From: a virus
Virus record (IMG/VR): IMGVR_UViG_3300048837_000614
Span: 1 to 64,000 of that record
DNA: 64,000 bases
Strand: one strand, 5' to 3'
Position 1 is the stretch's first letter. Each line of letters opens with the position of its first letter. Shown one piece after another: positions 1-10,400 of the stretch. The notes under the pieces are model-generated. The model was given only the letters and a program-made list of their open reading frames with translations. It was not told the origin of the DNA and made no database searches. The translations under genes and the position numbers were made by a program.

Positions 1-68
1 AACCAAAGGTCAACCCACATAACCCTGCGGTACCTGGAACGTCTACAGGTAGGGCAGTCAATGGCTAA
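1..68 (+). CDS. 3' end of an unrecognised upstream gene (partial)
   Basis: The frame starting at base 3 is open from the window edge to a TAA at 66-68. Its last residues read PAVPGTSTGRAVNG. It overlaps the terminase start by eight bases (ATGGCTAA), the usual geometry of translationally coupled phage genes. By position it could be a small terminase subunit or another packaging gene, but only about 21 residues are visible and no function can be assigned. Confidence 0.5.
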   Translation, partial: PKVNPHNPAVPGTSTGRAVNG

Positions 69-256
69 GTTTACAAAGTGTCCTCGGTGCGGTGCATCTT
101 TAAGATCTACAAAAGCGTTGTCCGGTGGAAACTCAATCTTTTGGAAAGAGTGTTCCAATTCGTTTTGTGGAACGATGGTGGACACGTTTGAACCGTATGG
201 TATGCAATACAACTTTTTGAAAGACCCACATCCGATTAAAGGTGTGTTCGGAGGGT
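61..256 (+). CDS. terL: Terminase large subunit, exon 1 (zinc-binding N-terminus and start of the P-loop)
   Basis: This exon encodes residues 1-65 plus the first base of codon 66 of the packaging ATPase/nuclease. It carries a Cys cluster (CPRCG near residue 7 and CSNSFC near residue 31) that resembles a zinc ribbon. It ends in GVFGG, the first half of a Walker A motif. The reading frame hits TAA two bases after the intron start, so the protein can only be completed by splicing to the exon starting at 1055. The join gives GGYGSGKS at residues 64-71, a complete P-loop. The ATG at 61 overlaps the stop of the preceding gene. An upstream GGTAGGG is a weak ribosome site, so coupling is likely. Confidence 0.85.
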
Positions 257-372
257 AAACAAACCTGCTCTCCTTAAACTTATTTAATTGCTGGAAAATC
301 TGACCGGGTAAAGCCGAAGACAATCAGCAGCGAAGTCCAATGGCGGGTATTGAAGTGCAAATCATTTTATGT

Positions 373-378
373 TATAAT
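373..378 (+). promoter_or_regulatory. Extended -10 promoter inside the intron, driving the HNH gene
   Basis: TGtTATAAT lies 21 bases upstream of the endonuclease ATG. The strong ribosome site AAAAAGGAG lies between them. No good -35 is visible, as with the other plus-strand promoters in this window. It would let the homing endonuclease be made independently of terminase transcription. Confidence 0.55.
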
Positions 379-398
379 AAAACAAAAAGGAGATTTGT

Positions 399-944
399 AT
401 GTTCAAACCAGTAAAAAATTTTGAAGGCTTATATGAAGTGAATGAAGAAGGGGAAATTAGATCCATTGAAAGAAATGGAACTAAAAAAGGCGGTAGAATT
501 TTAAAACATTCAACTGACTCTTATGGATATTCAGTGGTTAAGATGAGAAATAAAGAAATCATCAAAACGGTTAAAGTACATAGAGTCGTGGCTGAAGCCT
601 TTATAAAAAACCCAGAAAACAAAGAACAGGTAAATCATATCGATGGAAACAAAAAGAATAATCACGTTTCAAACCTAGAGTGGAATAATGTAGTCGAAAA
701 TATAAGACACATGTTAAAAATGGGTTTATATAAAGGTGATTTCGGAAGAGTTAAAGTTGATAAGGTTGATCCAAAAAATATGAAGGTTCTTGAAACGTAT
801 AATTCACTTAAAGAAGCTGGCGAAAAAAATAACCTAATGTGGCACAACATCTCTCAAGTAATTAGAGGGAAAAGATTTAAAGCAGGTGGTTATCATTGGA
901 AACGTTCAACGACTATCCCGAAAGGGAGTACACTAGAAGCCTAG
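399..944 (+). CDS. HNH homing endonuclease (NUMOD4-HNH-NUMOD1) encoded in the terL intron
   Basis: This 181-residue protein is a mobile-intron endonuclease that would cut intronless terL alleles and so spread the intron. The N-terminus (about 3-45: VKNFEGLYEVNEEGEIRS) matches NUMOD4. The HNH core follows at about 65-100, with HRVVAEAF, VNHIDGNKKNN and NLEW containing the expected His and Asn residues. A C-terminal NUMOD1-type DNA-binding segment (NSLKEAGEKN, then ISQVIRGKRFKAGGYHW) ends the protein. It has its own extended -10 promoter and SD. The last roughly 14 codons double as the intron R element, so coding and ribozyme constraints overlap there. Start and product are secure; the target site is inferred. 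Confidence 0.92.
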   Translation: MFKPVKNFEGLYEVNEEGEIRSIERNGTKKGGRILKHSTDSYGYSVVKMRNKEIIKTVKVHRVVAEAFIKNPENKEQVNHIDGNKKNNHVSNLEWNNVVENIRHMLKMGLYKGDFGRVKVDKVDPKNMKVLETYNSLKEAGEKNNLMWHNISQVIRGKRFKAGGYHWKRSTTIPKGSTLEA

Positions 945-1054
945 TGGAAAAGGTAAGCCTCGAAAGAGTGAAGATATAGTCTAAACTATATGGAAACATA
1001 TAGCAGTTCATAAGAGAACGCAGAGTAAGTAGCGATTATTCTGGAATACAATTG

Positions 1055-2553
1055 ATGGATCTGGTAAGTCGAGAGGTGTTATTAAAGACGTTGAAAAACA
1101 CGGTGCAATTACACCGGGTGGACATATTGCGATTATTGGTTTTACGTATAGAGTTATTAACCGTAACTTCAAAAAAGACTTCGATGAAGACTTTCCTGTA
1201 GCTTTGGTTAGACAATCAAGCGGTGAGAAAACACCTGGCTTTAACGCTAAGGATATGGTGTATACACTTAAGAACGGTTGCAAGATAGAACTTATTACAG
1301 CTGATAATGTCATTAAATTAAGAGGTCTAAACGCAACAAAGATTGTTTTACTAGAAGCAAGTAATATTACGTATGAAATCTTTGAGGCACTTAAATCAAG
1401 ACTTAGAAATCAAGCTGCATCGGTCCCAAAGTTAAACGATAAAGGACAACAAGAGTTTGAGTTAAACATTCAAACAGGTGAGATGGTACCTTTAACGGAA
1501 GCTGAATGGCATACCATGACACTTGAATCAAACCCTGAAGGGAATTGGATCCAAACAGACTTCTTATTAAAGGCTGACCGTATTCAATTCTATGGAAACT
1601 CATATAATAAGTATCAATATTTAGTCGATCAGATCAATAAAGATTATTCACTACATATTTCAGCAACGGATGCCAATCCATATCTTCCAAAGAACTACTT
1701 GGAGATTAACACGAGAGGTAAACCTGAACACGAAATCAAACGATTCTATTATGGGTCTTTCTTATTCGTTGCGAATATGGTGCATCCAAAGATTCACCAG
1801 GCATTGATAGATCCATACCCAATCAACTTAAATGACCCAGACATCTTTGTTATCATTGGTTACGACTACGGTCTATATGATCCTTCCGTATTTGAGTTTG
1901 GTGTTGTAAACTTTAAACGGCACACTGTAACATTCTTTGACGAGATAGAAGTTATTGATATGTCGGTTAAACAAATAGCTGAAGCTTTTAGAAAAAAACT
2001 ATCTGTGATTCCAGATGGAAAACTCTTGTTCATTCCAAAGATGGATGCGAAGAGCTATTCAAAAAGAGGTGGAGATAAAGTTTCTTTAGGCTCTATGTTT
2101 GAAGACGCAGGTCTTATCTTTGACCCTGTGCAAGAAGCACCAAAGGAAAGAGTTATTAAGACGAACTCGTTAATTGATAACGGACAACTCTTTATCTTTA
2201 GAACACTTAAGCTCGCTGAAGAACTTAGAACAAGAAGACGTAAGGTTAATTCCAAGGGTGAAGCAACAGATGAACTCGTGGATAAACATAACCATAGAGG
2301 CGATGCTATGGAGTTTGCTTTAATCAAACTTCCTATTAACTTAGAGAAAATGACCTTAGCTGATTATCTTCGCCCAGGAGAAAGAGTTATTGCTGATTTA
2401 AAGCGTAAAAAAGATAAACCTATTTTAGACGATAAACAAAAATTAATACAATCGATGAATCCTCTTAACTTCACAAAGGAAAAAGATTACGAAGAACATG
2501 ACTATAACGAAGAAGAATATGATACAATTATAAGTAAACTTTCTGGAATTTAA
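1055..2553 (+). CDS. terL: Terminase large subunit, exon 2 (ATPase and RNase H-like nuclease)
   Basis: This exon completes a 564-residue terminase that pumps DNA into the procapsid through the portal and cuts concatemers. Spliced numbering gives Walker A GGYGSGKS (64-71), a Walker B-like KIVLLEAS with Glu166, and an RNase H-fold nuclease with candidate metal ligands D336 (GYDYGLYD), D396 (PKMDAKS) and D482 (HRGDAMEF). The open frame runs back through DGSGKS to 1054. A TTG at 1204 could be read as a start, but it would discard the ATPase P-loop, so splicing is the better model. The portal gene follows after 31 bases. Product assignment rests on motifs and neighbours. Confidence 0.9.
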
Positions 2554-2555
2554 TG

Positions 2556-2561
2556 TATAAT
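2556..2561 (+). promoter_or_regulatory. Possible -10 element upstream of portal
   Basis: TATAAT lies in the short gap between terminase and portal and is followed by AATATAAATGAGG. It lacks the exact TGn spacing of the other promoters and has no clear -35, so it is weaker evidence. The portal could equally be co-transcribed with terL. Confidence 0.35.
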
Positions 2562-2584
2562 GAAAATATAAATGAGGTGTTGAT

Positions 2585-4402
2585 ATGGCGAAGAAAAAAG
2601 AAACCGAAAAAATAGAGGTTGAAAAAAAGGTAGAAGAAACAAAAAACGTTGTACCTGAAACAAACATTAAGGACATCGTTTCGATGTACCAATCGTACAA
2701 AGCAGCAAAGGCACCAACCGTGCAAAGATGGAATCGTATCAAAGCTTTCTTTGATGGCGAGTTCTGGGAGAAGTTCAAGGAAAAGGTTAAAGAGTACACA
2801 CTTATTCCTGATACGAACTACGTTGAATATGTAACTACAGCCTATATCAACTCTATTTATTCAGGTGTTTACATTCCAGAAGTCATTGCGACAGACTTAC
2901 AAATGCAAGAACTAGCTCAACAACTTTCCGCTTATATTCATGCTGAATTCATCCGTAAAGGTATCAAGTCAGAAATGACGGGGTGGGGTGAAAATGTTAT
3001 GCTATATAACATGCAACCGGTCAAGACTTTTTTGAACAAAAGAGAAAAAGACGCTGATTGGGAAACGATTAACCCATTCGGAATCTTCTTAGATCCTTCA
3101 GTTTCTGACTTTAGAAAAGGTGAAGCGGTGTTCATCGTTAAAGATACGAACATCTACACACTCCTTAAGGACCCAAGATTTAATGCAAAGATTAAAGACT
3201 ATCTATTAACTCATGACGAAAACGGAACAGAGTTAGAAGCCGTCAATATCTTCGATCAGGAGCCTGACATGGAAAGATTTACAACTACAGGTAACAAGAC
3301 TGTTTCAATTCTTGAATACTATATTAGAACAAAAGAAGGTATCAACAACGGCTTCATTATGAATGAGAGATTACTTCTTCACGAGAAGAAAGGTATCATT
3401 CCTGATGATTTCCCTATCGATATCTTATACCATAGAAAACCAAATGGTAACCCATATGGTAAACCACTGATTTATAAGATCCTTAACTCATACATCACAC
3501 TTAATCTATTAGATAGTATGGATGCAACTCAACCATACCTTGCACAAAATAGACCGAAGTTCTTCGACTTAAAGAGCAGAATCAACCCGAGAGCGTTTAT
3601 CGATTACGGTAACACTCCTGGTTCTACATTCCCACTCTTTGGAGAACCTACAAAAGCTGTGCATTACCAAGATATTCAATTCGTTCCAGACTCTACCAAT
3701 ATCAAGATCAGACTTGAGAACGGTATCTATAACGTAACAGGTGTCGACATGGCATATCGTGGTAGACAAACAAACTCGATTACGACAACCGGTGGCATTG
3801 AACAGCAACAAGCCAGAGTTATTATGCTTACAGATAACGGTCCAATCGTAGCTCTCGAGACATTCATAGAATCTTTAGCTAAAAGAAGATTGATGTTTGT
3901 TAAAGAATACCTAGATGAAATCGAAGTACCGAAAAATAACTTCATCAAAGAAATGGTTAAGGTTAATCTTAAGGACGTAGATCTCAATAAGATGTCGTTC
4001 ATTCTAGAATCTAAACCATATCTTCCAATGACTAAGAAGACGTTGTTTGAAACACTTAAACAATTATATGAAATGCAAGGTCAGTATCAATTCCAAATTA
4101 AACTTATTCAAGAAGAAGATTTACTTGATGAACTTCCAATCGATCCAATCAGACGTTCTAAACTTCTACAAAGAATTGCAAGTGAGAAACAAAGTAATGC
4201 AGCACTTAAGAAGAGAGAAACTCTACTTACCTTCGCATCACTATTCCAACAAATGCAATCTGCTGGACTTGATGATGAATCAGCTGCTAACGAAGCACTT
4301 AATATCATGGATGAAGAAGAAAATGCTAAATTACAAGACCCAACACTTGGCGTTAATAAGGGTGCTATGGCACCTCAAGGTGGAACTCCAATGGGATTCT
4401 AA
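2585..4402 (+). CDS. Portal protein
   Basis: This 605-residue protein directly follows the large terminase. It has the composition and layout of podovirus-like portals. A charged, Lys/Glu-rich N-terminus precedes a mixed alpha/beta body (residues about 60-480, including NPFGIFLDPS and the KPNGNPYGKPLIYKILNSY region). A helical, Gln-rich C-terminus (about 480-605) ends in a Gly/Met-rich tail. Portals form the dodecameric ring at the capsid vertex and dock the terminase. The start is supported by GAGGTG seven bases upstream. A terminator hairpin follows the stop, so terL-portal looks like one transcription unit. The call rests on size, position and general resemblance. Confidence 0.8.
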   Translation: MAKKKETEKIEVEKKVEETKNVVPETNIKDIVSMYQSYKAAKAPTVQRWNRIKAFFDGEFWEKFKEKVKEYTLIPDTNYVEYVTTAYINSIYSGVYIPEVIATDLQMQELAQQLSAYIHAEFIRKGIKSEMTGWGENVMLYNMQPVKTFLNKREKDADWETINPFGIFLDPSVSDFRKGEAVFIVKDTNIYTLLKDPRFNAKIKDYLLTHDENGTELEAVNIFDQEPDMERFTTTGNKTVSILEYYIRTKEGINNGFIMNERLLLHEKKGIIPDDFPIDILYHRKPNGNPYGKPLIYKILNSYITLNLLDSMDATQPYLAQNRPKFFDLKSRINPRAFIDYGNTPGSTFPLFGEPTKAVHYQDIQFVPDSTNIKIRLENGIYNVTGVDMAYRGRQTNSITTTGGIEQQQARVIMLTDNGPIVALETFIESLAKRRLMFVKEYLDEIEVPKNNFIKEMVKVNLKDVDLNKMSFILESKPYLPMTKKTLFETLKQLYEMQGQYQFQIKLIQEEDLLDELPIDPIRRSKLLQRIASEKQSNAALKKRETLLTFASLFQQMQSAGLDDESAANEALNIMDEEENAKLQDPTLGVNKGAMAPQGGTPMGF

Positions 4403-4410
4403 AATAAAAG

Positions 4411-4434
4411 GCGATATTCATTATCGCTTTTTTT
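4411..4434 (+). terminator. Rho-independent terminator after portal
   Basis: GCGATA (4411-4416) and TATCGC (4422-4427) form a stem with a five-base loop, followed by a run of seven T. It lies between the portal stop and the promoter of the next gene. Confidence 0.85.
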
Positions 4435-4444
4435 CTTTAGATGC

Positions 4445-4450
4445 TATAAT
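4445..4450 (+). promoter_or_regulatory. Extended -10 promoter of the tail/CotH gene
   Basis: TGcTATAAT is followed by an AAAAGTATAAAAA initial segment that resembles the leaders at 20691 and 32734. The gene starts 30 bases further on behind GAGG. Confidence 0.65.
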
Positions 4451-4480
4451 AAAAGTATAAAAATTGAGTGAGGTATCCGC

Positions 4481-7400
4481 ATGAATCCTAATTGGAAGAA
4501 AAAAATGAATGCCATACCCGTGCAAAGGAAAGGTCCAAGCGATCGAATAACAGCACAGGAATGGAATCAAATTATTAACATTCTTTCTGAACAAGTCAAC
4601 AATAACACTTTAGGCAACGAAAAGTTTATTAAGATTGTTGAAGAAATTGAAAGTGGTAATTTGAAGAAAGAACTCGTATTCAAAATCTTTAAAAATTATG
4701 AGGGTGACTTGTCTAAGTTCATTGAAGATCTCATCATGAGAATGGAACTTATAGTCAACGTCAAGCGTTATGAGACCGAAGATGATTTTCCAGAAGTAGG
4801 AGATGAGGAATCACTCTATATCGCTAAGTTTTACAAATCTTCAGATGAAGAGGGCAATATTGTTCTAAACAAATTGAACTCTATTTTTGGCTTTGATCCA
4901 GAGAGTGGATACTATGAAATTGATGGACAAAAGGGCGGTGCCCTAGAATTCCACAGTGAGTTCGACTTCCCACTGCAAGGAAAAGAAAACTTCCTTTACT
5001 TAGCTAAAAATAGAAACACGGCTTTGGAAGGTGAAGAACCTGTTTGGGAAAAATACAACATGCTCTTTAGATGGGATGCTGAACAGGGAATCTATGAAGC
5101 TGTTGCCGGTCAAGGTAGTGGTGGTGGTGGAAGTGGAACAGGAACTGTAACAAGAGTTATACCATTCCCTGTAGGAATACCGACTGTATTTGGGCACAAC
5201 CTATTAGAAGATTTAATTTTAGGTTATTCCTATATAAACAACACATATGATAGTGCTACACGCATTTTATATGTAAATGATATTCCAAAAAATACAGCAC
5301 AAATATCTACAGGCGAAAACTCAATCGATGTGACACCTTATCTCACACAAGGTTTGAATACGATTAAAATATATATTACGGATCCAGAAGGAACTGCATC
5401 TCAACTTATTTATCGTGTGACAGGAAATACAATGTCATTGAGTTCATTGTTTAATGATGCGACAGCCATTATAGGTACAGATGTATTCGTTCCGTATTCT
5501 ATCGTTGGGACAGCACAGGTAAAAACAATGCACTTCATTTTAGATGAAGTCGAAACAACTGAAGTGGTATCTAACTTAAACGGAAACAAAATCATAAGTG
5601 GGCTTAACCATGGCGTCCATAAATTAGAAATATTTGTAGTTGGAGATTTTAAAGACAATAATGGTAATACGCTTTATTCAATAACAAGTAATTCTGTATT
5701 CCTAGACATTATTTATGCACAACCAGGAGAAACAGAAACGCTGATCTCATCTAAGTTTAGATTACAAGAAGAGTATCAAGGTAATACAATTTTTATAGAC
5801 TATATAGTTTATAATCCTATCTTAGAACTTTCTGAAGTATCATTATACATCGATGATGTTTTATTTACTACGCTTTCTGTAGATGATACAAGACAAACAT
5901 GGAGTATTAAAACTCTTCAACCAGGCATGAGAACACTTAAAATTGAATCAAATGGTGTATATGTAGAAAAAACAATTAACATTTTACCTATAGAATTAGA
6001 CTTGGATGTTACTAAGGACAGCTTTTTAAAGTTGTTCTTAACTGCATTTGGTAAAACAAATAACGACTTAGATAAAGATGTTTGGGTAAACTCATTTGGA
6101 AATAGTGTTAATGTCACACTTCAAAATATTAACTTCAGTAATACAGGTTGGGTATCTGATTCTCTACGTTTAATTGGAGACGCTAAAGCAATCATAGGTT
6201 TCAAACCATTCGGATCTAATTTAGCATCTTCAGGTAAAACGATTGAATTTGATTTTACAACAAGATTCACTGTATCGGAAAATACAAAACTTATCTCATG
6301 TATGTCCGGTGGTGTTGGTTTTGAAATTACAACACAATCGGTTTCATTAAAAGGTTCTAACATTGAGATCTTATCAAGATTCAAGGAAGATGAACATATC
6401 AAGATTGCTTTTGTTATTAGACCTACAGACAAAATGATTCTAACTTATATCAATGGTGTTATTAGTGGCGTAGCAAACTATACAAATGAAACATCGTTTA
6501 GACAATTAGTACCTGTAGATATAACTGTTAACCCAGAGGGTGGTGCTTTAGATCTATACAGTATTCGTGTATACGACAGAGCATTAAATAATATCGAAAT
6601 GCTTGAAAATTATTTAGCTGAAATTTCTACACTTGATGAACGTGTTGAAAAATTTATGTTCAATGATATCTTTGATGAATATGGGAACGCATCAAAAGAT
6701 AAAATGTCACAGCTTATACCTATAATGATGTTTGACGCACCGATTATGCCACAGTTCAAAGGTGATAAGCGTCCTCTTAAAGTAACATTCGAGCATCCAT
6801 TTGATCCATCAAAAAACTTTATTAGAGAAGCAGATAAGACTGTTGTGGATTGGCAAGGTACTTCTTCTATTCAGTATCCTGTTAAAAACTTTAAGATAAC
6901 ATTTGATAAGAAACAAAAATATCCTATTGAAGATGGTTGGATTCCAGAACGCAAGTTTACCTTAAAAGCAGATTACATGGACTCATCACACTCGCATAAT
7001 ACAGGGTTTGCAAGACTTTTTGATACGATGTATGATGAAGGATTGCCGCCTAAACAATACGATGAAAGAATTAGATCGACTGTTTATGGGTATCCAATAG
7101 CTTTATTCTATAGACCTAATGCAAATTCGCCATATGAATATTGGGGTGTCTATAACTTTAATTTAGATAAAGACTGCGAAGATACATTTGGTTTGAACAA
7201 CGAAAAGAATTATGTCGATGCAGAATTAGATGGGATTGAACCGACTTTCCCTTTATGTCAATCATTTGAAATTACATTTAACGCCGATTCATCTGCGGGT
7301 GCATTTAAAAATAATGAACTGATGAATGTTGTTGCATCTTTTGAGGCTCGTTATCCGGAGTTAGATGGGGACACGGTTTACAATGTAGACACTGGAGAAG

Positions 7401-10400
7401 TACACGATGCTGTAGCTTTAGAAGCTCACTATGCAAATCTAAGAGCGATGATCCAATGGGTTATGGACAATGACAATAATCCTAATTTTAAAACAGAATT
7501 TGATTTACACTTCAATAGAGATTACACGCTTAAGTATTTAATAGCAACAGAGTTATTTGGATTAGTCGATAACTTAGGTAAGAACGCAATGATGAATACA
7601 TGGGATGGGCAGATCTGGTATCCTAACTTTTATGACGTAGATACTGCAATGGGTTTAGAAAACCAAGGTAGAAACATTCATAACTATGATATTGAAATTG
7701 GACAAGTTGGAACTTATGCAACAGCGGATTCAGGTTTATGGATCAATATCATGCGTTTCTTTTATAATGAACTTCAAGCTATTTATCAGAACTTAAGAGG
7801 TGACAAGTTCTCTTATAATAAAGTTCTTGAGTTTTTAGAAACGAATCAAATCAGTAAGATATCGGAATCGCAATATAACCTAGATGCCTATGCTAAATAC
7901 ATTGGCGTAACAACGGACTGGCTATGGATGGCTCAAGGTAAACGAATTGAGCATATTAAGAGATGGCTTACTTTACGTATGGCATTTTTAGATAGCAAAT
8001 ATATTGGTGGAGAGTTCGCCAACTATGTAGCACTCCGTATTAATGTGACAGGTGATGATTTAGATCCTGCTTATTTAAAAGCAAAGGTCACTATTACTCC
8101 TATCATTACACAATATGCTACAGCTAAGTTTGGTAATACAAATCCTGTTCAACAAAAAACACCAGGTAATACACCTGTAGAAATTGTAGGACCTTCCGTT
8201 ATTGGCAACTCCGGTATTACAAATATGGAAGTTTCAGTCTATGGTGCTAAGTATATTGAAGACTTGGGTGATCTATCAACTCTTTATCTATCGTCTATAT
8301 CGACAGAGTTTGCACAAAGACTTAGAAAACTTCTTATTGGTAGCCAAGCTGAAGGATATATCAACGACAAACTTACACAAGTTTCAGTTGGTAATAATTC
8401 ATATCTTGAAGAAATAGATCTTACAAACTGTACGATTTTAGGAACCGATACAAACGGAACACAAGTTCTCGATTTATCACAAGCGGTTAATATTAAAAAA
8501 GTTCACGCCCATGGAACACAGCTTAAAGGAATAACTTTCCCAAGCGGTGCAAACTTAGAACTTCTTAAATTGCCAGCAAGCATTACTCAATTAGTGTTAA
8601 GAAATATGCCACTCTTAACAGCCGAAGGTTTATTATTAGATGGAATCAACAACATAACACTATTAAGAATTGAAAACATAAATGGAATTAATTCTGTGCA
8701 GTTAGCTAACTTAGCGGCAAGTCTACAAAGACTTCGTTTAATCGGTCTTAAATATTCTATGTTAGGTATGGCTGATATGATCTCATTAGCAGAAAAACTA
8801 TGGGATAGTGATCTTAACTCATATAGAATCATTGGTGTTGATGCTACAGGCCAAGACGTAAACGAACCTATAGTCGAAGGTATTATTAAGGTCTTAACTT
8901 ATGATTTAATCGCTAATGAAGATATAGTACTTATTCAATCTAGAATGCCTAATCTTCAATTAGAGGTTAATCAAATTACTGAAGGAATGACTTTTGAAGA
9001 TTATGAAGATGGATTACGTATGACAGGATATACAGGTATCGCAACAATATTAAGTGTTCCTGGGAATACAAACGCTGAATTATCAGAAGAAAATCCAATC
9101 ATACCATCAATAGATGGTTGGAAACCCGTCATAGCGATTGCACCATTTGCATTAAACAACAAGACGGCAATCACTCAAGTTATTATTCCAAGAACTGTAG
9201 AAGCTATTGGACAACAAGCGTTCAACGGTATGACTAATTTAGGAATAACCTACATACCGAATACAGTTGAAACCATGGGATTAGAAGTATTTAGAAACAC
9301 ACCCAACGCATTGATTCTTTGTGAAGCACCAAGTAAACCAGAGGGTTGGAATAATAATTGGTATGCAAGCCAAGCATTAACCATTCTTTGGGGAGTGCCT
9401 TCAGCAAATAGTACATTCAACTTTAACTCAAACGGTGGTTCTTCAGTAGATCAAGTAATTAACAATGTATTATTTCAAGCTCCAACAGCACCAACTCGTT
9501 TAGGAAAAGACTTTGTGAAGTGGCAATACAACGGACAAGATGTTACATTCCCATTTGTTCCTGAAGTTGCAGGAGAATATACATTCACAGCGGTTTGGGA
9601 AGATGCAATCTTTACTGTTCAATATCTTAAACCAGACGGTCTTGGTGGTTGGGTTCTTCACGATTCTCACTTTATTCAATACGGAGATTTTCTAGGATCA
9701 GAATTTCAAGAAATTTCAATACCTATTTCTGGAACACTTTCTTTTAGAGAGTGGAGAATGTACTCTCCATCAGGAGAATTGGTTTTTGAAGGCACACAAA
9801 TATTACATAATCATATAACTTCACCAGATGGAAACATTATTAAAATATATGCAATTATGGTAGACACTGCGGGATTAGGTGCTGTATTCCTTAATGACGA
9901 TGTCGCTAATTATCCAGATGGATATTATAATATAGTTTCTTATGTAAATAATAATTCAGGAAATGCAATAACAGATCTTTTAATACCTAGCCAATGGACA
10001 GGTATAGAAGGAACCAGACCAGTAAAAGGCGTAAGACTAACATCAGGCTCATTCATAAATGGTAATCTATATAAAGTAAGAACATTAACTATTGAAGAAG
10101 GTGTAAAAAGAATAGAACAATACGCATTTAATGGAATTAGTTATTGCACAAAAGTAACAGTCCCTGCGAGTGTAGTTTTCATAGGAAGTAATGCCTTTAA
10201 TGGTGCTGGAAATAATATTCCATCAGTTGGATGTGAGTTAATTTTCAACTGTAATCTAGATAATATTACAGGTCCGTATATAGCTTCAAATGCTCGAGTA
10301 AAAATTAATATAGCGTTTGGAACGACAAAAATTAATAATTCTTTATTCTATAACTCTATGTCAATAAAAGAAATAATTTTGCCTAATTCAGTGTTAGAAT

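Larger units (their letters stand above)
257..1054 (+). other. Group I intron interrupting terL
   Basis: Group I signatures are visible in order. The 5' exon end GGAGGGT (250-256) pairs over seven bases with an internal guide GCTCTCC (267-273), including the diagnostic U-G pair at the splice site. P-like (284-299) and Q-like (322-335, AATCAGCAGCGAAG) elements follow. The R element is at 904-930 and S at 970-984, with P7 formed by GACTAT (911-916) and ATAGTC (976-981). The 3' end is placed after G1054. That is the only nearby site that leaves a terminal G and keeps the terminase frame, and it restores Walker A. The intron is about 798 bases and carries the HNH gene at 399-944, whose 3' end overlaps the R element. 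The exact 3' splice site is inferred. Confidence 0.9.

Noticed and set aside
1008-1313. Antisense open frames across structural genes (for example 1008-1313, 33111-33440)
   Set aside because: They lie opposite strongly coding frames, lack ribosome sites and have skewed hydrophobic composition typical of reverse-strand shadows of A-rich genes.
1204-2553. Independent terminase starting at TTG 1204
   Set aside because: The frame is open back to 1054 and encodes the P-loop, and the intron model restores a full terminase; starting at 1204 would give an ATPase without Walker A.
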